Below are positions 16,668 to 25,845 of a stretch of DNA of 64,000 nt, one piece after another. The stretch is from Brucella pseudogrignonensis. Lineage in GTDB: Bacteria > Pseudomonadota > Alphaproteobacteria > Rhizobiales > Rhizobiaceae. Made by a program: the position numbers and the translations under genes. The stretch lies in assembly GCF_002252525.1 (NCBI RefSeq), contig NZ_NNRM01000036.1, positions 1 to 64,000 on the forward strand, read 5' to 3'. Within the stretch, counting starts at the first letter, position 1, and each line of letters begins with the position of its first letter. Under the pieces are notes generated by a model. The model made no database searches and was not told the DNA's origin. It was given only the letters and a program-made list of their open reading frames with translations.

Positions 16668-17972
16668 ATGGTCCTTCAAACACCAACTGCACGCATCCGG
16701 CATCCACTGGCGGTCTTGCTGTTGTCAAGCTCTGTGGCCTTCGGCCCGACAGTCGGCTCGGCACAATCACGGCTTCAAGCTGAAACCCCGGCCCAGGCTC
16801 AACCGGCAGCCTCGCCACAAACGCAGAGCGAACCCTATCAGGTCGGCCCCAATGATATCCTGCAGATAACGGTCTATGGCCAGCCCTCGCTGACCGGGGT
16901 CTTTCCGATCGATGTGGATGGCAATATCGGCTATCCGGTGATTGGAACGATCAGTATGAAGGGGCTGACGACAGCGCAGATCAGCGAGAAAATCGGCAAT
17001 ACGCTATCTCAGCACATACCCGGGCTCACCGTCACAGCGTCGATCAGCCAATATGCACCGGTCTTCGTGATGGGCGACGTCAAGGCGCCAGGCAAATATG
17101 ATTTCCGCCCCGGAATGGTTGCTTTGGAACTGATGGCGCTGGGGGGCGGGGCCGGCAAGGGCGAGGCACCCGCTGTTACGGCCGGAATGCAGATGATCAG
17201 CGCACAACAGGAATATGCCGATCTGCAAATGCAGATCACTACAACAAATATCCGCAGGATCCGCCTGAAGGCGGAACTTGACGGCACAGCCTTCGATTAT
17301 CAATTGCCACAGGCAAACCCGGCCAATGCCCAGGCAGCATCCCTTAGCCAGCACATGCTGGATGGTGAGAAGACATTGTTCAATGTCCGCCGCAGCAATC
17401 TGGCTGCAGAGCGCGATGCGCTGAATGCTCAGTCGGCCAGTTACGGGGATGAAATTCAGACCTTGCAGCAAAGCATCAAACTGCACGATGCAGAAATCCA
17501 GCTGCTGCAGGAAAATGTGGAGTCAAGCAAGTCGCTGGTTGATCGCGGCCTGGCGGCCAAATCCAATCTCCGCGACATGGAACGCGATCTGTCTGCCACG
17601 CGGCGTGACGCGCTTGAACTGGGGTCGTTCCTGGCACGGGCGCGGCAAAACCAGCTCGCCGTGCAGCAGCGGATTGCCAATCTCGAAGAGGCGCGCAGGA
17701 GTGAAGCCGCAACCAGCCTACAGGAACTTGATCTCAATATCGCCCGCATGGAACTGCGCAGCAATGCACAGCTGCAAACCATGGCCGAAATCGCCAAGTC
17801 CTCCGGCAATATTTCCTCGTCTGACATGCGCCAGAAACTCCTGTTCACCATCAGCAGGAACATCAATGGCGCCTTCGAGGAAATCAAGGCCGATGAACGC
17901 ACAAGGATCAGGCCCGGCGACATCCTGCGCATTGAACTTGATCTGAGCAAACTGACCGGCTCTCCTGCGTAA
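16668..17972 (+). CDS. outer-membrane polysaccharide export protein, ExoF-like
   Basis: A 434-residue OPX-family exporter. It has a signal peptide (PLAVLLLSSSVAFGPTVGSA), then the polysaccharide export domain (PYQVGPNDILQITVYGQPS), an SLBB domain (VFVMGDVKAPGKYDFRPGM), a long coiled coil (about 190-390) and a C-terminal beta segment (RIRPGDILRIELD). This layout matches Sinorhizobium ExoF rather than Wza. I chose the ATG at 16668 because GAGG lies 6 bases upstream, although ATG 16656 overlaps the previous stop and is possible. With the co-polymerase it forms the envelope-spanning exporter. Confidence 0.9.
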   Translation: MVLQTPTARIRHPLAVLLLSSSVAFGPTVGSAQSRLQAETPAQAQPAASPQTQSEPYQVGPNDILQITVYGQPSLTGVFPIDVDGNIGYPVIGTISMKGLTTAQISEKIGNTLSQHIPGLTVTASISQYAPVFVMGDVKAPGKYDFRPGMVALELMALGGGAGKGEAPAVTAGMQMISAQQEYADLQMQITTTNIRRIRLKAELDGTAFDYQLPQANPANAQAASLSQHMLDGEKTLFNVRRSNLAAERDALNAQSASYGDEIQTLQQSIKLHDAEIQLLQENVESSKSLVDRGLAAKSNLRDMERDLSATRRDALELGSFLARARQNQLAVQQRIANLEEARRSEAATSLQELDLNIARMELRSNAQLQTMAEIAKSSGNISSSDMRQKLLFTISRNINGAFEEIKADERTRIRPGDILRIELDLSKLTGSPA

Positions 17973-17992
17973 AGCGCGAGGGAGAAGCCTCA

Positions 17993-18029
17993 CAAAAAGG
18001 GTGCCTGCTTCACGCGGGCACCCTTTTAT
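17993..18029 (+). terminator. rho-independent terminator after the export genes
   Basis: The arms AAAAGGGTGCC and GGGCACCCTTTT surround a short loop and end in TTTTATT. It ends the regulator/co-polymerase/exporter transcript and lies before the convergent fcl-gmd operon. Confidence 0.85.
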
Positions 18030-18135
18030 TGGTATCAACGCTCAGTGATTGCAGCCCTGAGAGCATCGGTCTTGCGGTGAGTTCGCGGCTAGTCACCGAC
18101 CCGGTAACCCGCGCCGGAAGCGCTCAGCTGCCGGT

Positions 18136-19107
18136 TCAGGCTGCCGCATAACGGGCCTGTTCCAGCAACCAGTTCCGGTAGACCTCCCTGATCCCATCGC
18201 TAAGATCAATGCGCGGCCTCCATCCCAGAGCACGCATATGTGTGGTGTCGAGGAGCTTGCGTGGGGTCCCATCCGGCTTGCTGAGATCATGTTCCAGTCG
18301 GCCTTCAAACCCAACCACCTTGGCAATGATCCGCGCCAGTTCTCCGATCGAGACTTCGTCTCCGGTGCCAATATTGACCGGTTCAAGTCTGTCGCTAAAT
18401 CGCAGCAGATGGATCAGCGCATCGGCCAGATCATCCACATGGAGAAATTCACGCAACGGCGTGCCACTGCCCCACAATGTGACCTGATCCTTGCCGGCAA
18501 GCTTTGCTTCGTGAATGCGTCGCATCAGTGCAGGCAGAACATGCGACGTCAGCGGATCGAAATTGTCGTTTGGCCCGTAGAGATTGGTTGGCATTGCCGT
18601 CATGAAGTGATGGCCAAATTGTCGTGCGCAGGCCTCAGCATATTTGAGAGCCGCAATCTTGGCAATCGCATAGGCTTCATTGGTCGGCTCCAAAGGCCCC
18701 GTCAACAAAGCCTTCTCTGTCATGGGCTGCGGTGCTTCGCGCGGATAAATGCAGCTTGAACCCAACCACAACAACCGCTCTACTCCACAAAGATGGGCTG
18801 CGCGAATGATGTTGATGCCTATCGCGAGATTGTCATAAAGAAACTCGGCGGGATATTGCGAATTTGCAAGAATGCCACCGACCCTGGCTGCAGCCACGAT
18901 GATGATATCGGGCCTATGCTGCTCGATGAACGCTTCGGTCGGCGCCTGGCGTGTAAGATCCAACGCCGCATGGCCAATCGTTAAAACCGTACAATCCTCT
19001 GACTTCAGACGTCTGAGAATGGCAGATCCCACCATTCCCGTATGCCCGGCAACAAATATCTTCTTGTTAGCGATCGAGTAAAGCGGGGCGGGAAGGGGTT
19101 CAGCCAT
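18136..19107 (-). CDS. fcl: GDP-L-fucose synthase
   Basis: A 323-residue SDR-family enzyme that converts GDP-4-keto-6-deoxymannose to GDP-L-fucose by 3,5-epimerisation and NADPH-dependent reduction. Visible are the nucleotide-binding GHTGMVG at 21-27, GSSCIYP with the catalytic Cys119, and the YxxxK pair Tyr146/Lys150 in NEAYAIAK. The true start is ATG 19107, whose ATGGCTGA overlaps the gmd stop; the frame upstream of it is only a read-through of gmd. gmd-fcl form a coupled operon supplying fucose to the exopolysaccharide. Confidence 0.93.
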   Translation of the reverse strand: MAEPLPAPLYSIANKKIFVAGHTGMVGSAILRRLKSEDCTVLTIGHAALDLTRQAPTEAFIEQHRPDIIIVAAARVGGILANSQYPAEFLYDNLAIGINIIRAAHLCGVERLLWLGSSCIYPREAPQPMTEKALLTGPLEPTNEAYAIAKIAALKYAEACARQFGHHFMTAMPTNLYGPNDNFDPLTSHVLPALMRRIHEAKLAGKDQVTLWGSGTPLREFLHVDDLADALIHLLRFSDRLEPVNIGTGDEVSIGELARIIAKVVGFEGRLEHDLSKPDGTPRKLLDTTHMRALGWRPRIDLSDGIREVYRNWLLEQARYAAA

Positions 19108-20170
19108 AAAAGTCATTGCGCCCGACCTCCCGCATGATATTGCGCATATCCCAATCCACCATTTCCGTGACAAGATTCTCAAAGCCTGTCGTGTGTTGCC
19201 AGCCGAGCCGATCCCTTGCCTTGGAGGCATCGCCGAGCAGGAAATCGACCTCGTTTGGCCGGAAATAGCGCGGATCGATCTCAATGAGACATTGACCCGA
19301 CTTGCGGTCCAATCCAATCTCATCAATCCCGTCGCCTTGCCATTCGATTTGCTTGTCGACGGCTCTGAATGCCTGTTCGACAAATTCGCGCACCGTGTGT
19401 GTTTCACCGGTGGCCAGCACATAATCATCCGGGATATCTTGTTGTAGAATGCGCCACATGCCCTCGACATAATCGCGTGCATGTCCCCAGTCACGACGCG
19501 CATTCAGATTGCCCAGACGCAATTTGTCCTGAAGTCCTCTTTCGATCGCAGCGACCGCACGGGTGATCTTGCGTGTCACGAATGTCTCTCCGCGCAGCGG
19601 GCTCTCATGATTGAATAAAATGCCATTGGAGGCATGAAATCCATAGGCCTGACGGTAATTGACCGTCGTCCAGTAAGCGTAAAGTTTCGCGGTCGCATAG
19701 GGACTGCGTGGTGCAAAGGCCGTTTGTTCGCTCTGCGCCTGCGGGGAGCTGTTCCCGAACAGTTCCGAAGTGGATGCCTGATAAAAGCGGCAGCCTTGGC
19801 CAAGGCCGAGAATGCGCATGGATTCCAGAAGTCTCAGTGTCCCCAGTGCATCGGCATTCGCGGTATATTCGGGGGTCTCAAAACTCACCTGAACATGGCT
19901 CTGTGCGCCCAGATTATAGATTTCATCGGGCCGAACCTCCTGGATGACACGACAGAGATTGGTCGCATCCGTCAGGTCGCCGAAATGCAGTTTGAACCGG
20001 ATATCCTCTTCATGCGGGTCCTGATAAAGATGATCGATGCGCGCGGTATTGAACGATGAGGATCGTCGCTTGAGACCGTGCACCCGGTAGCCCTTGGCGA
20101 GCAGAAGCTCACTGAGATAGGCACCGTCCTGCCCTGTCACGCCGATGATCAGTGCTGTCTTTTCCTGCAA
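19100..20170 (-). CDS. gmd: GDP-mannose 4,6-dehydratase
   Basis: A 356-residue SDR enzyme making GDP-4-keto-6-deoxy-D-mannose, the precursor of GDP-fucose. Motifs are [10 protein letters not shown] near residue 10, the catalytic STSELFG segment, and [10 protein letters not shown] (YxxxK). It starts at TTG 20170, seven bases after GGAGG; a farther-upstream ATG would add about 50 residues not found in this family. It is transcribed divergently from the first glycosyltransferase and overlaps fcl by 8 bp. Confidence 0.93.
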   Translation of the reverse strand: MQEKTALIIGVTGQDGAYLSELLLAKGYRVHGLKRRSSSFNTARIDHLYQDPHEEDIRFKLHFGDLTDATNLCRVIQEVRPDEIYNLGAQSHVQVSFETPEYTANADALGTLRLLESMRILGLGQGCRFYQASTSELFGNSSPQAQSEQTAFAPRSPYATAKLYAYWTTVNYRQAYGFHASNGILFNHESPLRGETFVTRKITRAVAAIERGLQDKLRLGNLNARRDWGHARDYVEGMWRILQQDIPDDYVLATGETHTVREFVEQAFRAVDKQIEWQGDGIDEIGLDRKSGQCLIEIDPRYFRPNEVDFLLGDASKARDRLGWQHTTGFENLVTEMVDWDMRNIMREVGRNDFYG

Positions 20171-20430
20171 GGTCTTCCCTCCGACCAGAGTTTGATCAGG
20201 GCATGATAGCGATTTGACGGGGCACAGATACGGCTTCAAAACGGTGAAAACCAGTCCGGCCATGTCTGTTTGGATGAGGCCGTGTGGCTGCGCGTTAGCC
20301 CTTGTTTCAACCAAAGTGGTAGCCATCCCATCCGCAGTTCGCCCCCCCTATGCCAATGGGCTTCTTGCAATCAGCGACAGCCTGCAGCCATCCTTGGCAA
20401 AACCGGCTCAAGCCATAGAAAGCCAAAGAC

Positions 20431-21705
20431 ATGCGCGTGGTGCTTGCAAACCGATACTTCTATCCCGATCAGTCAGCGACAAGCCGGATGGTGACAAGCC
20501 TTGCCCATCAATTGGTGGCGGAGGGAATTGAGACCATTGTGCTTGCAAGCCGCAGCTATCATGAGAAGGGCAAATCAAGACTGCCCGCGCGCGAAACAAT
20601 ATCAGGGATCAATGTGCACCGTCTCTCGACTTCCGGCTTTGGCCGCAACACGCTTTTGGGGCGGGCGATCGACTACGCCACCTTTCATCTGGCCGCAGCC
20701 ACCTGGTTCGCCACCCATGCCAGGAAAGATGATATTTGTGTCGTGTGTACCGATCCGCCGCTTCTCTCTGTTTCGACCATTCTGCCGATCCGCCTGCGGC
20801 GTGCCCATCTTGTGAACTGGGTCATGGATCTGTTTCCGGAAACAGCGATCGAGCTGGGATTGATCAAGGACAAGACCCTGCCGGGACAATTGAGCCTCTT
20901 CTTGCGAAACTGGTCGATGCGACAATCGGCCTTGACGATCTGCCCGATTGACAGAATGGCCCGCTTCTTGTCAGCACAAGGAATATCTGCCGACAATCTG
21001 GCTGTGGTCCATCACTGGGCCGACAAAAACGAGATCCTGCCCGTCGATCCGCAAGACAATCCCCTGCGGCACGCCTGGGGGCTCGGGGACAAGTTCGTTA
21101 TTGGCTATTCCGGAAACTTTGGCCGCGCGCATGATTTCCAAACCGTGCTCGATGCGGCGGAACAGCTTAAAGCCAGTCCCGAAATTGTGTTCCTGATGAT
21201 CGGCGAAGGGCAGCAGCGTCGCTATGTCGAGGAGGAGGCCAGGCGGCGTGGATTAAGCAATATTGTCATGAAGCCGTTTCAACCCGTCGACCAATTGTCC
21301 GAAAGTCTCGGCGCGGCCGATGTCCATCTGGTTTCGCTCAAACCTGAACTCGAACATTGCATCGTTCCCAGTAAATTCTACGGCGTGCTCGCTGCAGCGC
21401 GCCCAACCATTTTCATCGGTGATCCAGATGGCGAGATTGCCACTGTCATACGCGATTTCCATTGCGGTGTTTCGCTGTGCCCAGGCGAAGTTGAGATGTT
21501 GGTCAGTGCGATCCTGCTGCTTCGAAATTCGCAGTTCAATCGCAAGTTGATGGGCAACAATGCGCGCTATCTCATGGAAACCGCCTATTCGCGTGAGTTT
21601 GGAGCCGCAGTCTGGCAGTCGGCCGTGGGCCGATTGCTGCGAAAAGAACCATTGCCCGCCATGCCGATCCTGGATCGCCAATTGCAAGCGGAGAAACTGC
21701 AATGA
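20431..21705 (+). CDS. glycosyltransferase family 4 (WbuB-like)
   Basis: A 424-residue GT-B fold glycosyltransferase, probably at the cytoplasmic face of the membrane. The N-terminus (VVLANRYFYPDQSATSRM) is typical of WbuB-type enzymes that add fucose-related or N-acetylated sugars. The C-terminal donor domain contains IGYSGNFGRAHDF and EHCIVPSKFYGVLAA in place of the usual E-x7-E. Donor and acceptor are not deducible, though its neighbours supply GDP-fucose. It overlaps the next glycosyltransferase gene by 4 bp (ATGA). Confidence 0.88.
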   Translation: MRVVLANRYFYPDQSATSRMVTSLAHQLVAEGIETIVLASRSYHEKGKSRLPARETISGINVHRLSTSGFGRNTLLGRAIDYATFHLAAATWFATHARKDDICVVCTDPPLLSVSTILPIRLRRAHLVNWVMDLFPETAIELGLIKDKTLPGQLSLFLRNWSMRQSALTICPIDRMARFLSAQGISADNLAVVHHWADKNEILPVDPQDNPLRHAWGLGDKFVIGYSGNFGRAHDFQTVLDAAEQLKASPEIVFLMIGEGQQRRYVEEEARRRGLSNIVMKPFQPVDQLSESLGAADVHLVSLKPELEHCIVPSKFYGVLAAARPTIFIGDPDGEIATVIRDFHCGVSLCPGEVEMLVSAILLLRNSQFNRKLMGNNARYLMETAYSREFGAAVWQSAVGRLLRKEPLPAMPILDRQLQAEKLQ

Positions 21706-22937
21706 GTGGCTCTTTCATCGTCAGCCAGCTCGGTGCGCGCATGCACTACGCTGTCCCGCAAATATTCGCGCAACATCAAAAACTGGCGCATTTCTATACC
21801 GATATCTGCGCTGAACAAGGATGGCCTCGGCTGCTTGACCAACTCCCTGCGGCCGTTCTGCCCGGTGCAGTGCGGCGTCTTGTGGGACGCAGGCCGCATG
21901 GTATACCGAAGGAAAAAATGACCACGTTTCCCAGCTTTGGCTTCCACTCCGCCTTGCGCAGACTGGCTCATCAAACAGGGCCGCAATCCACAGCCAATGC
22001 GATCTGGGCGGGAGAAAAGTTCGGTAGACTTGTGGCCTCGCGTGGCTTTCACGGGGCAAGCGGCGTTTATGCGTTCAGTGGCGAAGCCCTTGAACTGCTC
22101 ACTGCGGCAAAGAACCAGGGCCTGTGGACTGCGGTTGAACAGATGATCGCGCCGCGCACGGTCGTCGACCAGCTTGTCTGTGAAGAGGACATTCTCCACC
22201 CGGATTGGCAATCGGTCATGCTGGATGATGAAAATGCGGCGGCATTTGCGGCGCGCGAACAAGCGGAATGGGCACTTGCCGATGCGGTGATCTGTCCATC
22301 GCAATTTGTGGCCCAACATGTCATCGCAGCAGGCTGCAGCCTTGAGAAAGTGGTTGTCGTTCCCTATGGCGTCGATGATCGATTTCACATTGATACACGC
22401 GCCGCCCATGTCGGTCCGTTGCGGGTTCTGACAGTCGGCGCAGTCGGGCTGAGAAAAGGATCGCCCTATGTGGGCGCGGTTGCACGCGCACTAGCCAAGC
22501 AGGTCGAGTTCCGCATGGTTGGTCCGATCGATGTGGAAATGCCCGCGCGCCAACAGCTTGCGAAGGCCGTCGATCTCATCGGAGCAGTTCCGCGCAGTGA
22601 AATGCGCGCGCATTTTGAATGGGCGGATCTCTTCTTCCTTCCCTCACTATGCGAGGGGTCCGCAACAGCCTGTTATGAGGCGCTGGCGGCTGGATTGCCG
22701 GTGATTTGCACCCCCAATACCGGCAGTGTCGTGCGGCATGGAATTGATGGCTATATCGTGCCGATCCGTGACGTGGCCGAAACCGCAGATCTGTTGGAAC
22801 AACTTTCCAGCAATCCGACGCTGCTCGCCCGGATGCGCGAAAATGCTCGCGCCCGCGCCCGCGAATTCACCGTCGCTCGCTATGGCGAACGACTGGTGGA
22901 GGCACTCACGAAGCATCAGACCGGACGAAGGCTATGA
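21702..22937 (+). CDS. glycosyltransferase family 4
   Basis: A 411-residue GT-B glycosyltransferase. The C-terminal donor-binding domain shows VVPYGVDDRF, VGAVGLRKGSPY and the E-x7-E motif CEGSATACYEALAAGLPV. The N-terminal half is less conserved. It is the second of three coupled plus-strand glycosyltransferase genes, with ATGA overlaps at both ends. It likely adds one residue of the repeat unit; linkage unknown. Confidence 0.88.
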   Translation: MSGSFIVSQLGARMHYAVPQIFAQHQKLAHFYTDICAEQGWPRLLDQLPAAVLPGAVRRLVGRRPHGIPKEKMTTFPSFGFHSALRRLAHQTGPQSTANAIWAGEKFGRLVASRGFHGASGVYAFSGEALELLTAAKNQGLWTAVEQMIAPRTVVDQLVCEEDILHPDWQSVMLDDENAAAFAAREQAEWALADAVICPSQFVAQHVIAAGCSLEKVVVVPYGVDDRFHIDTRAAHVGPLRVLTVGAVGLRKGSPYVGAVARALAKQVEFRMVGPIDVEMPARQQLAKAVDLIGAVPRSEMRAHFEWADLFFLPSLCEGSATACYEALAAGLPVICTPNTGSVVRHGIDGYIVPIRDVAETADLLEQLSSNPTLLARMRENARARAREFTVARYGERLVEALTKHQTGRRL

Positions 22938-24145
22938 AAATCATCCATATCATCGGTTCGTTCGATCCGGCAAAAGGCGGGCCGCAGGCCGTGGTGGTGC
23001 GTCTCGCCGCAGCCCAGGCAGCATTGGGCCATGACGTCACCATCCTAAGCTACAGTGATGACGCAATCAGCGCGCGCGCTTTGAAAGCAACCGCTGCGAT
23101 CCCCGGCTTTGAGTGCGTGAAAACCTTCATGCTGCCGATGCCTGACCGATACGAAGTGCTTACCGGCAGTCGCGCTGCAAAAGCCTTGTCCCCGATGATT
23201 GCTTCTGCCGATTTCGTGCATATGCATGGGGTCTGGGAAACAATTCTTCTGAGAGCTTCCCGCCTATGTCGGAAATATCATGTGTCCTACTGCATCTGCT
23301 GCTGTGGCATGCTTGATGTTTGGAGCATGCAACAGAAGCGATGGAAAAAGAGGATCGCTTTCCATCTGGCCTTTCGACGAATGCTGAACGGCGCTGCCTT
23401 TATACAGGCACTGAACCAGGACGAAGTCGATCTGATGCGACCCTTGCGCCTGTCACCACCCGTGGTGATCATCGCCAATGGCATATTTCTTGAGGAAGTC
23501 AAGACGTCGCAAGGCAAGCCCGCGGCTCTTCCGGACCGGTCCTATATTCTGTTTTTGTCACGGTTACATTACAAAAAGGGTCTCGATATCCTGGCCGATG
23601 CCTTCTGTCAGATTGCAGACCGCTATCCGCATATCGACCTGGTGGTGGCCGGTCCGGACGGCGGCGCGCAGACCGCATTCCTCACTGCGATCGGCAAAGC
23701 CGGATTGCAGGCGCGCGTCCACCTCACCGGCGCTCTGTACGGGCCGGCAAAGATAGCGGCCCTGAGAAATGCCCTCTGCTTCTGCCTGCCCAGTCGCCAG
23801 GAAGGATTCAGCGTCGCCATTACCGAAGCATTGGCCTGCAGTGTTCCAGTCGTCATAACCGATGCGTGTCACTTTCCTGAGGTCGCTGTGGCTGGTGCGG
23901 GTATTGTCTGCGCGCTGAGCGCGCAGGCGGTAGCGATCGGCCTGACAACTGTGCTGGACGATTCCGAGCGAGCCGCCCATATGGGGCAGGCTGGCCTTGA
24001 ACTTGTGCGTGACAATTACACCTGGCCACGGATCGCCACCCAGACAATCAATGCCTATCAACGCTTTGAGACGGGAAAAAACGGTTATCCGCGTTCTCAG
24101 CACAGCCAGGGAACCTATATCGCTGCCAAGCAGCCGACGCCGTGA
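22934..24145 (+). CDS. glycosyltransferase family 4
   Basis: A 403-residue GT-B glycosyltransferase with a glycine-rich N-terminal acceptor loop (DPAKGGPQAVVVRLA), an FLSRLHYKKGLD donor motif and the E-x7-E motif QEGFSVAITEALACSVPVV. A cysteine cluster (YCICCCGMLD, about 117-126) is unusual but lies near the spot where other GT4 enzymes have a GMLxPW loop. It ends the three-gene run. Confidence 0.88.
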   Translation: MKIIHIIGSFDPAKGGPQAVVVRLAAAQAALGHDVTILSYSDDAISARALKATAAIPGFECVKTFMLPMPDRYEVLTGSRAAKALSPMIASADFVHMHGVWETILLRASRLCRKYHVSYCICCCGMLDVWSMQQKRWKKRIAFHLAFRRMLNGAAFIQALNQDEVDLMRPLRLSPPVVIIANGIFLEEVKTSQGKPAALPDRSYILFLSRLHYKKGLDILADAFCQIADRYPHIDLVVAGPDGGAQTAFLTAIGKAGLQARVHLTGALYGPAKIAALRNALCFCLPSRQEGFSVAITEALACSVPVVITDACHFPEVAVAGAGIVCALSAQAVAIGLTTVLDDSERAAHMGQAGLELVRDNYTWPRIATQTINAYQRFETGKNGYPRSQHSQGTYIAAKQPTP

Positions 24146-24262
24146 TCGGAAATCTCTGCTTCCTCGACAGGTCATGACCAAGAGCCCGTCATGCCGCCAA
24201 GCTTGCCCGCATTCTGAACACCTGCTCCGACGTCGAGGCAAGGAGAAGCATTCACCATACAA

Positions 24263-24287
24263 AAACCCCGACCAGTGGCCGGGGTTT
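24263..24287. terminator. bidirectional terminator
   Basis: Perfect 8-bp arms AAACCCCG and CGGGGTTT with a 9-base loop. On the minus strand it is followed by five T, on the plus strand by TTTC. It sits between the convergent glycosyltransferase gene and the 30-codon ORF. Confidence 0.75.
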
Positions 24288-24309
24288 CAGACGATTGACA
24301 CCATCAAGA

Positions 24310-24402
24310 TCATCGGTTCCTCATCTCCAGTGAAGTGATGTAGAACACCGCCCCGACAACCAGAAGTGTTGCACATAGCATAGTTGCGTTCATCCAATCC
24401 AT
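24310..24402 (-). CDS. 30-residue single-helix membrane protein
   Basis: A short frame starting MDWMNATM, with one hydrophobic helix (about residues 7-23) and a charged tail EMRNR. AAAGGTGG precedes the ATG at a normal distance and a terminator follows, so it looks translated. The frame stays open upstream to 24558, but that extension is not protein-like. I do not recognise a family; similar small peptides accompany membrane complexes or act as type I toxins. Confidence 0.6.
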   Translation of the reverse strand: MDWMNATMLCATLLVVGAVFYITSLEMRNR

Positions 24403-24572
24403 TTCGATCCACCTTTCTGCCACAGCAAGTAACAAAGTTAACAATTGGTAAATCAACGCATGACTACAGCTTTGGTTCACAATAAAATGCTTTTGTTGCT
24501 CTCCCGCATGCCTCCGCATTGATCTGCCAGCTTCGCTCAAGCAGGCGCGTCTGATCATTGTTTGATCAAAAT

Positions 24573-24656
24573 CTATTTTCGGTCACGCTCTGTCCATGCC
24601 GTGACGGCGATGACGATCAACCAGGATGCGGAAATAGCAGTAATGAACCAGCTCAT
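24573..24656 (-). CDS. 27-residue single-helix membrane protein
   Basis: The frame reads MSWFITAISASWLIVIAV then a charged tail TERDRK and stop. AGAGGAC precedes the ATG. It has the same plan as the 30-residue ORF 170 bp downstream on the same strand: short N-terminus, one membrane helix, charged C-terminus. Function unknown. Confidence 0.6.
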   Translation of the reverse strand: MSWFITAISASWLIVIAVTAWTERDRK

Positions 24657-24719
24657 GTTTTGTCCTCTGACCGCTAAACACGCAGAGGGGCGAAAAGTTC
24701 AAGCTTGATGAAAAGAAAA

Positions 24720-24738
24720 GCCCGGCTGTCTGCCGGGC
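24720..24738 (-). terminator. rho-independent terminator
   Basis: GCCCGGC and GCCGGGC flank a 5-base loop. On the minus strand the stem is followed by TTTTCTTTTC. It ends the transcript of the gene at 24854-25126. Confidence 0.8.
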
Positions 24739-24853
24739 GCGGGCAATGCCCAGAGTAGAACCGTTACTGCTGCACGCTTCGTCTGTCCGTGCAGCTGATC
24801 AGGCAAATGGTGACGCTCTTTCTTGGAGTGGATTTGCGCGCGCAGCAACTAAC

Positions 24854-25126
24854 TCACTGCACCGTATTTCTGTTGGCTGCAATAGCTCCATCGCTACTCG
24901 ACTGCAGGCCGGTCTTCTTCTCGATCATACGGCAGGCCAGTTCGGCTAATTGATTGCGATCACGCAATCCGCTCTTGTGCAGCCTGATGATGGTCTCGGC
25001 CAACCTCGTTTCATCGTAGTCCCGGCCTTTTTCGGCAAGCATGATGGCTGCATGCGAGAAGCAGTGCCGGAGTTCTTCGACTTCTTCTGGAGAGTAGACC
25101 TGACTGGTTATACTGAACAATGGCAT
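24854..25126 (-). CDS. small conserved-looking hypothetical protein
   Basis: A 90-residue, mostly helical, charged protein without signal or membrane segment. It starts MPLFSITSQVYSPEEVEEL and carries a motif LAEKGRDYDETRLAETII. A GGGAGT site precedes the ATG at 25126, and a terminator follows its end by about 115 bp, so it is a real unit. No family recognised. Confidence 0.6.
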   Translation of the reverse strand: MPLFSITSQVYSPEEVEELRHCFSHAAIMLAEKGRDYDETRLAETIIRLHKSGLRDRNQLAELACRMIEKKTGLQSSSDGAIAANRNTVQ

Positions 25127-25845
25127 CTTATACTCCCGACGTCTTACGGAAAGAGTTTTCATAATGGCATTGAGCTGCGAAGTCGTATCTTGCGACAGGC
25201 TTCGACGAAGATCAAGTCTAAACAGACCAGCCCCGCCTGCAGGGAGCGACCCAGCACCTCTACTGACCGGTTTTGCGCGATTTCAGGCTCATATCGCCCA
25301 TCACATGCGGTGGATTGGCGGAGGAAATCGCCCTGGCCCGGGTGTAAACCGGGCATGCGGGACGTGTTGGTTCTGGACCCGGTGCATCAGTCCGTGGTAA
25401 AACCCCTATCAGTGCCTGATCCGGATCATTCAGATGAAATAATCTCGATCCTTCTGCAGTGAAATGAAACAAGCAGCAGTTTTGCAATTTGAATGCGCTG
25501 TCTGCCTAATTCAGGGAAGTGCCGGCCGACCCGTTCTCGCTCCTAAGAGCGTATGGACAGGCGCTGTTTCCTGACCTGTCGGATACAAAGCGCCAAGACT
25601 GCTGATACCACCGTCATGCGGATACCATCGTCGGACCTCCAATTGTTAAACCGGTTGCTTGCGGCGATGCGATCAAAAAAATGCCCAAATAGCAGTCGGT
25701 CAGACTGCAGATCAGGCGATATGACGGGCCTTGAAGACGGCCGCGACACGCCGGGTAGGACGCTTTAAGCCAGCGGAGGACTTTTCCTCTGTGCGTTTCC
25801 GGCAATCAAGTGAAGGTTTGTTACTGTTCTCAAGGAGAAGGCAGT
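25127..25845. other. gene-free stretch
   Basis: About 720 bp without a gene I can support. It contains a small hairpin (GCCCGG at 25336-25341, CCGGGC at 25349-25354) and several open frames that look random. It may be decayed sequence, but no parent gene or element is recognisable. Confidence 0.45.

Noticed and set aside
25127-25845. Possible insertion-sequence remnant
   Set aside because: No transposase motif, terminal repeats or target duplication could be seen.
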